Source: Castellaniella sp040276085 (GTDB taxonomy: Bacteria; Pseudomonadota; Gammaproteobacteria; Burkholderiales; Burkholderiaceae_B). Taken from it: 64,000 nt of DNA. The stretch spans positions 124,001 to 188,000 of the forward strand of contig NZ_JBELOK010000007.1 of NCBI RefSeq assembly GCF_040276085.1, read 5' to 3'. Below the pieces are notes generated by a model. That model ran no database searches, was not told where the DNA came from, and saw only the letters and a list, made by a program, of their open reading frames with translations. Every line of letters starts with the position of its first letter. Positions within the stretch are counted from its first letter, which is position 1. A program made the position numbers and the translations under genes. Of this stretch, positions 16,903 through 24,926 are shown in pieces.

Positions 16903-18650
16903 GCTTGCGTTTCCTCCGTGGATTCCCGGGCTTGAAAGCCTGATGGTGCCTTGGGCAGTGTAAAGCGAAAGATGGTACCGCCCTCAGGGTTGGGGGTGGC
17001 CCACAGACGTCCGTGGTGCGACTCGATAATGGTACGGCAGATGTTCAATCCCATGCCCAGGCCTTCAGACTTCGTGCTGTAGAAGGGCTCGAACAGGCGG
17101 TCGGGATTGCGCAGACCATGGCCTCGGTCGATGACAGCGATCTCGATCTGGGGGTCTTGGTCGGTAATATTGACATGCAAGCTGCGATATTCGCTGTGCT
17201 CCATGGCTTCAACCCCATTTTTTAACAGATTCAGCAGCACCTGTTCGATCAGGATTGGATCGGCCAGTACTTCCGGCATGGGGTCGGGAAGGCTTTGAAT
17301 GATGTCGATCTGCCGTTTGCGGGCGTCGATATCGGCAAAGCTAACCGCATTTTCGACGATCCTGGACAAGCCCACTGCCTGACGGCGGGGTTCGCTGCGC
17401 TTCACAAACTCCCGGATGCGGCTGATGATCTTGCCTGCGCGCTCGGCCTGTTGCGAGGCTTTTTCGAGGGCCTGCAGCAAGGATTCGGTGGGGGCCTTGC
17501 CGGATTTCACCATCGCCACGGCGGCCATATTGTAGTTGCTGATGGCGGTCAGGGGCTGGTTGAGTTCATGGGCCAGCGATGAAGCCATTTCACCCATGGT
17601 AGTCAGGCGGCTGGTCAGTTGGGCTTTCTCTTGTTGTACCCGAGATGCTTCTTCGTGTTTGCGCCGCTCGGTAATGTCTCGGGCCACCTGCAGCCGCACC
17701 CGTCGCGAATCCGTCCAGGCCAGCATCCGGTGGTGCACTTCAAACCAGCGCTCGGCAGTGGGCGAGAAAAGCTCCATGGTGTCGTCGGTAAACCGGCCCA
17801 GCCGCCCGCCCAGCAGCTGTGCGTGGCCGGTGGTTTGCGCACCAAAGAGGCGCCGATAGGTGCGGTTGGCAAATAAAAGCTCCAGCCCTTCGGGAGTGTC
17901 GGCCACCACAGAGATGGCATCGTCCAGACCTTCGAGCACGGTCATGAACCGCTCGTGCGCGGCGGTCAGTGCCTCACGAATCCGCTTGGGTTCAGTGATA
18001 TCGGTCATGGAAGTCATCCAGCCGATTTGTTCGCCTTTTGGGTCGCGCAGTGGCGAGACATACATGCGGGCAGTAAACCGGGAGCCGTCGCGCCGCTGGG
18101 CTTCGATCTCCAGCCCGCTGCTGGGCGTGCGCCCCGACAGCAATTGTGCAAGCGTCTCGCGATGGTGATCGTGTCGTCCTGGTAACCAATACGGAAACGG
18201 GGCCGTCCGGCCGACAAGGTCGGCTTCGTTCCAGCCGATCATGCGACAGAATGCCGGATTGACGTATGCGATGCGGCCCTGCATGTCGAATACCCGCATG
18301 CCGGTGGACATGGAGTTTTCCATGGCGCGCCGAAAGCCGGTTTCGGCGATCAGGGCGGCTTCCGCCTGGGTACGAAAGCGCGTATAGCGCCACAAGGCCA
18401 GCAGGCTGAATACAATCACCAGCGACAGGGCAAACACCACCATCATCAGGCGTTGCTGACGGGCTTCCTGATCGATGGTGACAAACATCACGCTGTCGCT
18501 TTGCAGCCGTTGCAGCCACAAGAAGGCGCCCATGACGCACAGATAAAGCACCAGTACGATCGCTGGGGTCAACCAATAGAGGCGGCGGCTATTGCGCGCA
18601 TGCTCGTAGAAGTTGGTTGGGATGAGTGACTTGCGGTGAGGGTGTGCCAT
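16899..18650 (-). CDS. Membrane PAS-domain sensor histidine kinase
   Basis: Sensor kinase of 583 aa. Two membrane helices (about 24-46 and 69-88) enclose a periplasmic loop of only about 22 residues. Two PAS domains follow, one at about 100-225 (GRIAYVNPAFCRMIGW, with a PAC segment) and a more divergent one at about 230-330. The phosphoacceptor is His361 in SLAHELNQPLTA. The N box is LLNLLKNGVEAM, then DRGHGL and GLGMGLNICRTI. The ELNQPL form is that of FixL, DctB and TtrS-like kinases. The very small outer loop suggests the signal is read by the cytoplasmic PAS domains or in the membrane. It heads the operon with its regulator, folD, prlC and sco. Confidence 0.93.
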   Translation of the reverse strand: MAHPHRKSLIPTNFYEHARNSRRLYWLTPAIVLVLYLCVMGAFLWLQRLQSDSVMFVTIDQEARQQRLMMVVFALSLVIVFSLLALWRYTRFRTQAEAALIAETGFRRAMENSMSTGMRVFDMQGRIAYVNPAFCRMIGWNEADLVGRTAPFPYWLPGRHDHHRETLAQLLSGRTPSSGLEIEAQRRDGSRFTARMYVSPLRDPKGEQIGWMTSMTDITEPKRIREALTAAHERFMTVLEGLDDAISVVADTPEGLELLFANRTYRRLFGAQTTGHAQLLGGRLGRFTDDTMELFSPTAERWFEVHHRMLAWTDSRRVRLQVARDITERRKHEEASRVQQEKAQLTSRLTTMGEMASSLAHELNQPLTAISNYNMAAVAMVKSGKAPTESLLQALEKASQQAERAGKIISRIREFVKRSEPRRQAVGLSRIVENAVSFADIDARKRQIDIIQSLPDPMPEVLADPILIEQVLLNLLKNGVEAMEHSEYRSLHVNITDQDPQIEIAVIDRGHGLRNPDRLFEPFYSTKSEGLGMGLNICRTIIESHHGRLWATPNPEGGTIFRFTLPKAPSGFQARESTEETQA

Positions 18651-18701
18651 GGCCTTGAAGGTCAGATGATTGCGCCATTTTAGACGCGAAAACAGTATTC
18701 A

Positions 18702-18742
18702 ATATTTCACATAATAAAAATTAAAACCACGAGGTGAAATTT
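18702..18742. promoter_or_regulatory. Inverted repeat in the kinase/aceE divergent region, candidate operator
   Basis: ATATTTCAC (18702-18710) and GTGAAATTT (18734-18742) are inverted with 8 of 9 positions matching. Their centres are about 32 bp apart, near three helical turns, across an AT-rich spacer. The right arm ends 3 nt before the aceE -35 element. The arrangement fits a dimeric or tetrameric regulator binding site; the regulator is unknown. Confidence 0.4.
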
Positions 18743-18745
18743 CGC

Positions 18746-18774
18746 TTGTGCTCAGACCGGGTCTTTCCTAGAAT
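18746..18774 (+). promoter_or_regulatory. Sigma70-type promoter of aceE
   Basis: TTGTGC (18746-18751), a 17-bp spacer and TAGAAT (18769-18774). The spacer contains the perfect short dyad AGACC-G-GGTCT (18754-18764). Transcription from here would give a leader of roughly 105 nt before the aceE ATG. Confidence 0.65.
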
Positions 18775-18885
18775 GGGCGTAGTTGCCGGCACCTCGATGT
18801 TTTTACCCTCGAGCCCTCATGTCCGGCTCATAACAGGCAGGCGCGATATGTGATCGCGTCCTTATCATCCCAGGAGACACGCACA

Positions 18886-21594
18886 ATGTCCTCTCTTGAA
18901 CAAGCAAACGCCCAGGTGGCAGATCCTGATCAACAAGAAACTCAAGAATGGCTCGATTCACTGGAAGCCGTTCTCGATCGCGAAGGAGCCGAGCGTGCCC
19001 ACTTCCTGATCGAAAACCTGATCGATCTGGCACGCCGCTCAGGAGCCCATATCCCCTTCTCGCCCAACACGGCGTACGTCAACACGATTCCGCCAGGGCT
19101 CGAGCCTCCGCATCCGGGCAATATGGTGCTCGAAGAACGCATCCGCTCCTATATTCGCTGGAACGCGATGGCGATGGTCGTCAAAGCCAACAAGCACGAG
19201 CCAGCCGACGGCGGCAGCCTGGGCGGGCACATCGCGTCGTTTGCTTCTCTGGCCACCATGATTGAATGTGGTCAAAACCATTTCTGGCATGCAGAGTCCC
19301 CCGAACACGGTGGCGACCTGATCTACTTTCAGGGGCACTCCTCGCCTGGCATGTACTCACGTGCCTTCCTCGAAGGCCGCCTGACAGAAGAAAACCTCGA
19401 CTGGTTCCGCCAGGAAGTCGGTGGCAAGGGCAAGGGGCTACCGTCTTATCCGCACCCCAAATTGATGCCTGGCTTCTGGCAATTTTCCACGGTGTCCATG
19501 GGCCTTGGCCCCATGATGGCCATCTATCAGGCGCGTTTTCTCAAGTATTTGCATGCCCGCGGTCTGGCGGATACGGCCGAGCGCAAGGTCTGGGTATTTG
19601 TTGGCGACGGCGAAATCGACGAGCCCGAAACCCTGGCAGCCATTGGCCTGGCTTCGCGCGAGAAACTTGATAACCTTATTTTCGTGGTCAACTGCAACCT
19701 GCAGCGGCTGGATGGCCCGGTGCGTGGTAATGGCAAGATCATTCAAGAGCTTGAAGGCGCGTTCCGTGGCAACGGCTGGAACGTCCTCAAGCTGATCTGG
19801 GGTGGTTACTGGGATCCGCTGTTTGCGCGCGACAAAGAAGGTATCTTGCGTCGCATCATGGAAGAAACCGTTGATGGCGAATATCAGGCGTACAAAGCCA
19901 ATGATGGCAAGTTTGTGCGCGAAAAATTCTTTGGCAAGCATCCCAAGCTGCTTGAAATGGTCAGCCGGATGAGCGACGAAGATGTCTGGCGTCTCAATCG
20001 CGGGGGCCACGACCCCCATAAGGTATATGCCGCCTTTGCCTCGGCCGCTAGCCACAAGGGGCAGCCGTCCGTGATTTTGGCAAAAACCATCAAGGGTTAC
20101 GGCATGGGGCATGTGGGCCAGGCCAAAAACCCCACGCACCAGCAAAAGAAACTGGACATCGATTCGGTACGCGAATTCCGCGATCGCTTCAATATCCCCA
20201 TCCCCGACGATCAGGTCGATCACATTCCGTATTTCAAGCCGGCCGACGATTCGCCCGAAATGAAATACCTGCACGAGCACCGCAAGGCCTTGGGTGGCTA
20301 TCTGCCCCATCGTCGCCAAAAGGCCGATCAATCCTTGCCAGTGCCGCCGCTTGAAACCTTCAAGGCCGTGCTCGAGCCTACCGCCGAAGGTCGCGAGATC
20401 TCTACAACGCAAGCGTTTGTGCGCGTGCTTAACCAGATTTTGCGCGACAAGGAACTAGCTCCGCGGGTTGTCCCCATTCTGGTCGATGAGTCGCGCACGT
20501 TCGGCATGGAAGGCCTGTTCCGCCAGATCGGTATCTATGCACCAGAAGGACAGAAATACGTGCCGGTCGATAAAGGCCAGGTCATGTACTATCGCGAGGC
20601 CGAGAACGGGCAACTGCTTCAAGAAGGCATCAACGAAGCGGGCGGTTTCAGTTCCTGGATTGCGGCGGCCACGTCGTACTCGGTCAGCAACACCATCATG
20701 ATCCCGTTCTTCATCTACTACTCGATGTTCGGGTTCCAGCGCTTTGGTGATCATGCCTGGGCAGCGGGCGATATGCTGGCGCGAGGCTTTGTCCTGGGTG
20801 GTACGGCTGGCCGTACCACGCTTAATGGCGAGGGTCTGCAGCACGAAGACGGCCATAGCCATATTCAGGCTTCGCTCATTCCCAATTGCGTGGCCTATGA
20901 TCCGGCCTTTGCACACGAAGTCGCAGTCATCATCCGTAGCGGTTTGCAGCGCATGATGCACAACCAGGAAGACGTGTTTTTCTACATCACCGTGATGAAC
21001 GAAAACTACGCTCATCCGGGTCTCAAATCTGGCGATGAGGACGGCATCCTGCGTGGCATGTACAAGCTCAATGCCAGCAAAAAGCCGGCCAAGGCGCATG
21101 TGCAGCTGATGGGTTCGGGCACGATCTTGCGCGAAGTGCTGTCCGCTCAAAAACTGCTCGAGCAAGACTGGGGCGTGACTTCTGATGTCTGGAGCGCCAC
21201 CAGCTTCACCGAGCTGCGTCGGAATGGTATGGATGTCGAGCGGCACAACCTGCTGCATCCCACTGAGCCCGCCCAGGTGCCCTATGTCACCCAGCAACTC
21301 AAAGACACTCAAGGCCCGATCATCGTGTCCACCGACTACATCAAGGCGTATGGTGACATGATCCGGCCATTCATTCCCGATGGCCGCCATTTCAAGGTGC
21401 TGGGCACCGACGGCTTTGGCCGGTCGGATTTCCGCTCCGAGCTGCGCAAGCACTTCGAGATCGATCAACACTTCATCGTGCTGGCTGCCCTGCGCAGTCT
21501 GGCCGATGAGGGCACGATTGATATTGCCAAGTGTGCAGAAGCCATTGCCAAGTACGGGATTGATGCCAATAAGGCCAACCCGCATCACGCCTGA
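18886..21594 (+). CDS. aceE: Pyruvate dehydrogenase E1 component, homodimeric type
   Basis: Thiamine-diphosphate-dependent decarboxylase of the pyruvate dehydrogenase complex. ATG 18886 (902 aa) has a good ribosome site (CAGGAGA, 18871-18877), while the in-frame GTG 18850 does not. The ThDP/Mg motif is GDGEIDEPETLAAIG with NCNLQRLDGPVRGN downstream. GKGLPSYPHPKLMPGFWQFS and the late EDGHSHIQASLIPNC regions are characteristic of the E. coli-like single-chain E1. A 9-bp inverted repeat (20798-20819) in the coding sequence is probably fortuitous. It is the first gene of aceE-aceF-lpdA, with 14 nt to aceF. Confidence 0.97.
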   Translation: MSSLEQANAQVADPDQQETQEWLDSLEAVLDREGAERAHFLIENLIDLARRSGAHIPFSPNTAYVNTIPPGLEPPHPGNMVLEERIRSYIRWNAMAMVVKANKHEPADGGSLGGHIASFASLATMIECGQNHFWHAESPEHGGDLIYFQGHSSPGMYSRAFLEGRLTEENLDWFRQEVGGKGKGLPSYPHPKLMPGFWQFSTVSMGLGPMMAIYQARFLKYLHARGLADTAERKVWVFVGDGEIDEPETLAAIGLASREKLDNLIFVVNCNLQRLDGPVRGNGKIIQELEGAFRGNGWNVLKLIWGGYWDPLFARDKEGILRRIMEETVDGEYQAYKANDGKFVREKFFGKHPKLLEMVSRMSDEDVWRLNRGGHDPHKVYAAFASAASHKGQPSVILAKTIKGYGMGHVGQAKNPTHQQKKLDIDSVREFRDRFNIPIPDDQVDHIPYFKPADDSPEMKYLHEHRKALGGYLPHRRQKADQSLPVPPLETFKAVLEPTAEGREISTTQAFVRVLNQILRDKELAPRVVPILVDESRTFGMEGLFRQIGIYAPEGQKYVPVDKGQVMYYREAENGQLLQEGINEAGGFSSWIAAATSYSVSNTIMIPFFIYYSMFGFQRFGDHAWAAGDMLARGFVLGGTAGRTTLNGEGLQHEDGHSHIQASLIPNCVAYDPAFAHEVAVIIRSGLQRMMHNQEDVFFYITVMNENYAHPGLKSGDEDGILRGMYKLNASKKPAKAHVQLMGSGTILREVLSAQKLLEQDWGVTSDVWSATSFTELRRNGMDVERHNLLHPTEPAQVPYVTQQLKDTQGPIIVSTDYIKAYGDMIRPFIPDGRHFKVLGTDGFGRSDFRSELRKHFEIDQHFIVLAALRSLADEGTIDIAKCAEAIAKYGIDANKANPHHA

Positions 21595-21608
21595 GGAGGA
21601 TGAGGAAC

Positions 21609-22994
21609 ATGAGTATCGTGGAAATCAAAGTCCCGGATATCGGCGATTTCGACCAGGTCGATGTCATCGAGCTGCTGGTGGCTGTCGGTGACACCATCAC
21701 AGCCGAACAAAGCCTGATGACCGTCGAATCCGATAAAGCCTCCATGGAGATTCCCGCCTCCGAGGGTGGGGTGGTCAAGTCCATCAAGGTCAAGGTGGGG
21801 GATAAGGTTGCCGAAGGCGCCGTCATCCTCGAAGTTGAGGCTGAAGCCGCAGGCGACGCCAAGGCCGCCGAGGCCTCTGTTGCACCCGCAGCCAAGGCAG
21901 ACGCCCCCGAGGCCAAGCAGCCAGAAGCCGAGAAAGCCAAGCCTGCTGAGCCTCAGCAGGCGGCGCCCGAGGTAGCAGTACCCAAGGCTGCGCCGGCGGA
22001 ATCGCTGGCCGCTACTGCTGGTTCTGGCCGTACCTCGCCAACTGCAGCCTTTGCCGAGGCCGAAATGCCCTTGCGCAACCTGCCGCATGCCTCACCCTCT
22101 GTGCGTCAATTTGCCCGCGAACTTGGTGTCAATCTGGTACAAGTCAGCGGGACGGGCCCGAAAAACCGCATCACAGCCGACGATGTGCGCGCCTACGTGA
22201 AGCAGGCCTTGTCGATGGGTGGCGCCGGCCAGGTGGGTTCAACCCCGCCAGCCGGCGAAGGCTTCAGTGTGCTGGGCTGGCCCAAGGTTGATTTCACCAA
22301 GTTTGGTGAGATTGAAACCCGGGCGCTGTCACGCATCAAAAAGATTTCGGGCGCCAACCTGCATCGCAACTGGGTCATGATCCCGCATGTCACCAACAAT
22401 GACATTGCAGACATCACTGATCTTGAAGCGCTGCGTCAGCAACTCAATGCCGAGAACAAAAAAGCCGGCATCAAGGTCACTATGCTGGCATTCATCATCA
22501 AGGCAGTCGTGGCGGCACTCAAGAAGTTTCCCGACTTCAACGCCTCGCTCGATGGTGACGACCTCGTCCTCAAGCATTATTTCCACATTGGTTTTGCGGC
22601 AGACACGCCCAATGGCCTGGTCGTCCCGGTGATCCGTGACGCCGACAAAAAAGGCGTGCTTGAGATTGCCACAGAAACCTCCGAGCTTGCAGCCCAGGCG
22701 CGCGAAGGAAAACTCTCGCCATCGCAAATGCAGGGCGGGTGCTTCTCGATTTCGTCTCTGGGTGGCATTGGCGGTACAGACTTTACGCCTATCATCAATG
22801 CGCCTGAAGTTGCCATCTTGGGGGTGTCGCGATCTGCCATGCAGCCGGTTTGGGACGGCAAGGCGTTTCAACCTCGGCTGATGCTGCCGTTGTCGCTGTC
22901 ATACGACCACCGCGTAATTGATGGAGCCTCTGCGGCCCGATTCAACGCCTATCTGGCGGGCTTGCTGGCGGATTTCCGCCGCATCATCCTGTAA
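21609..22994 (+). CDS. aceF: Dihydrolipoamide acetyltransferase (pyruvate dehydrogenase E2)
   Basis: Core acetyltransferase of pyruvate dehydrogenase. ATG 21609 (461 aa) follows a GAGGA-rich ribosome site; an ATG at 21600 lies too close to that site. One lipoyl domain carries Lys43 in VESDKASMEIP. An Ala/Pro/Lys/Glu linker follows (about 80-150), then a peripheral-subunit-binding domain (SPSVRQFARELGV ... NRITADDV), and the catalytic domain ends with YDHRVIDGA. E. coli E2 has three lipoyl domains, this one a single domain, the second probably being on the E3 subunit next door. The first 50 residues are almost identical to those of lpdA. Confidence 0.96.
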   Translation: MSIVEIKVPDIGDFDQVDVIELLVAVGDTITAEQSLMTVESDKASMEIPASEGGVVKSIKVKVGDKVAEGAVILEVEAEAAGDAKAAEASVAPAAKADAPEAKQPEAEKAKPAEPQQAAPEVAVPKAAPAESLAATAGSGRTSPTAAFAEAEMPLRNLPHASPSVRQFARELGVNLVQVSGTGPKNRITADDVRAYVKQALSMGGAGQVGSTPPAGEGFSVLGWPKVDFTKFGEIETRALSRIKKISGANLHRNWVMIPHVTNNDIADITDLEALRQQLNAENKKAGIKVTMLAFIIKAVVAALKKFPDFNASLDGDDLVLKHYFHIGFAADTPNGLVVPVIRDADKKGVLEIATETSELAAQAREGKLSPSQMQGGCFSISSLGGIGGTDFTPIINAPEVAILGVSRSAMQPVWDGKAFQPRLMLPLSLSYDHRVIDGASAARFNAYLAGLLADFRRIIL

Positions 22995-23005
22995 AGGGGG
23001 CACAC

Positions 23006-24829
23006 ATGAGTCTAAATGACGTCAATGTTCCGGATATCGGTGATTTTGATCAGGTTGATGTGATTGAATTGCTGGTGGCTGTGGGCGACACCATCACCCC
23101 AGAGCAAAGTCTGATCACCGTCGAATCGGACAAAGCCTCCATGGAGATCCCGTCTGATCAAGGCGGGGTTGTCAAAGAGGTGTTGGTCAAGGTCGGCGAC
23201 AAGGTTACCCAAGGCACCACTATTTTGCGTGTCGAAGCCATTGAATCCGGCCAATCGTCGGCGCCTGCAGCCGAGAAAAAAACGGCGGCAAAATCCGATG
23301 AACCCGCTCCGTCCAGCAGCAATGCGCCGGCGGCACCTGCTGCGGCTGCTGCCGTTGCACCCGCCAGTGCACCGGCTCCTGCGCCGACAGCACGGCAGTT
23401 CAGTGGCACGGCAGACACCGAGTGCGATGTCTTGGTGCTCGGTGCGGGGCCCGGCGGATACTCGGCCGCCTTCCGCGCAGCGGATCTCGGCCTCAAAGTG
23501 GTGCTGATCGAGCGCTATGCCACGCTGGGCGGCGTGTGCCTTAATGTCGGGTGTATCCCGTCAAAGGCGCTGCTGCATACTGTCAGCGTACTCGAAGAAG
23601 CAAAGTCCCTGGGTGCGCATGGCATCAGTTTTGGCGAACCCAAAATCGATCTGGCCGGCGTCAGGGGCTACAAGGATGGCGTGGTCAGCAAGCTGACGGG
23701 CGGTCTTGCCGGGATGGCCAAGGCACGCAAGGTAACAGTTGTCCAGGGCGTCGGTTCTTTTGCCGATCCCCACCATTTGACGGTAGAGAAAGCCGACGGT
23801 GGCACCACGACAATCAAGTTTGCCTCAGCCATCATTGCAGCCGGCAGCCAGTCGGTAAAATTGCCATTTTTGCCAGAAGATCCCCGTATCGTCGACTCAA
23901 CCGGTGCGTTGACATTGTCGGCCATTCCCAAGCGTATGCTGATCATCGGTGGCGGCATTATTGGCCTCGAGATGGGTACGGTGTACTCCGCACTGGGCGC
24001 CCGGCTGGATGTGGTCGAGATGCTGCCAACGCTCATGACAGGTGCCGATCGTGATTTGGTCAAGGTATGGCAAAAGCGCAACGAGCCGCGATTTGATCAT
24101 GTCATGCTCAAAACCAAAACCGTTGCTGCCGAGGCCAAGGAAGACGGGATCTGGGTCACTTTCGAGGGCGAGGCTGCCCCCAAAGAACCACAGTGCTACG
24201 ACCTTGTCCTGCAAGCAGTCGGTCGATCGCCCAATGGTAAAAAAATCGGTGCCGACAAAGCGGGTGTCATTGTTGGCGATCGTGGTTTCATCGGCGTCGA
24301 CAAGCAGATGCGCACCAATGTGCCGCATATCTATGCCATTGGCGACATCGTCGGGCAGCCCATGTTGGCCCACAAGGCAGTACACGAGGCACATGTTGCC
24401 GCCGAAGCCATCGCCGGTCAGAAAGCCTTCTTCGATGCCCGTGTGATTCCTTCGGTTGCCTACACAGACCCCGAAGTTGCCTGGGTGGGGCTCACTGAAG
24501 AAGACGCCAAGAAACAAGGGATTGCCCTTAAAAAAGGCCTGTTCCCCTGGCAGGCGTCCGGGCGTGCCATTGCCAACGGCCGCGATGAGGGCTTCTCCAA
24601 GTTGCTCTTTGATGCCGAAACCGGACGGATCCTCGGTGGTGGCATCGTGGGTACCCACGCGGGCGATCTCATCAGCGAGGTTGTACTCGCCATCGAGATG
24701 GGCGCAGATTCGGTGGATATCGGCAAAACCATCCATCCGCATCCCACCCTGGGAGAATCCGTCGGCATGGCGGCAGAGATCGCCGATGGTCACTGCACAG
24801 ACGTACCCCCTGCGCGGCCAGCCCGATAA
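23006..24829 (+). CDS. lpdA: Dihydrolipoyl dehydrogenase with N-terminal lipoyl domain (E3)
   Basis: FAD/NAD+ enzyme that reoxidises the lipoyl groups of pyruvate dehydrogenase. At 607 aa it is about 130 residues longer than standard E3. Residues 1-80 are a complete lipoyl domain with Lys43 (VESDKASMEIP), joined by an Ala/Pro linker (about 85-135) to the flavoprotein (GAGPGGYSAAF). The redox disulfide is in GGVCLNVGCIPSK, the NAD site is GGGIIGLEMG, and the C-terminal HPHPTLGESVG supplies the catalytic His-Glu. Such fused E3 enzymes are known in Neisseria (P64K) and Alcaligenaceae. It lies 11 nt after aceF and ends the operon. Confidence 0.96.
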   Translation: MSLNDVNVPDIGDFDQVDVIELLVAVGDTITPEQSLITVESDKASMEIPSDQGGVVKEVLVKVGDKVTQGTTILRVEAIESGQSSAPAAEKKTAAKSDEPAPSSSNAPAAPAAAAAVAPASAPAPAPTARQFSGTADTECDVLVLGAGPGGYSAAFRAADLGLKVVLIERYATLGGVCLNVGCIPSKALLHTVSVLEEAKSLGAHGISFGEPKIDLAGVRGYKDGVVSKLTGGLAGMAKARKVTVVQGVGSFADPHHLTVEKADGGTTTIKFASAIIAAGSQSVKLPFLPEDPRIVDSTGALTLSAIPKRMLIIGGGIIGLEMGTVYSALGARLDVVEMLPTLMTGADRDLVKVWQKRNEPRFDHVMLKTKTVAAEAKEDGIWVTFEGEAAPKEPQCYDLVLQAVGRSPNGKKIGADKAGVIVGDRGFIGVDKQMRTNVPHIYAIGDIVGQPMLAHKAVHEAHVAAEAIAGQKAFFDARVIPSVAYTDPEVAWVGLTEEDAKKQGIALKKGLFPWQASGRAIANGRDEGFSKLLFDAETGRILGGGIVGTHAGDLISEVVLAIEMGADSVDIGKTIHPHPTLGESVGMAAEIADGHCTDVPPARPAR

Positions 24830-24875
24830 GGGATAAGGGCCTGGTTGGCAGTAGGGGTGTCAGCCAGTCCGTACA

Positions 24876-24907
24876 CGGCAGGTGCTAATATCGGCACCTG
24901 CCGTTTT
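24876..24907 (+). terminator. Rho-independent terminator of aceE-aceF-lpdA
   Basis: Perfect 10-bp stem CGGCAGGTGC / GCACCTGCCG with an 8-nt loop, followed directly by TTTT. It lies 46 nt after the lpdA stop and 19 nt before the folC ATG. Confidence 0.85.
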
Positions 24908-24926
24908 CTATGTGATTTTCATTCTC

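Noticed and set aside
20798..20819. 9-bp inverted repeat in aceE
   Set aside because: It encodes the conserved GTAGRTT segment; codon choice alone can produce it, and it is far from any gene boundary.
21941..21961. 10-bp palindrome in the aceF linker
   Set aside because: The linker is built of repeated Ala, Glu, Pro and Gln codons, which readily give palindromes; the loop would be only one base.
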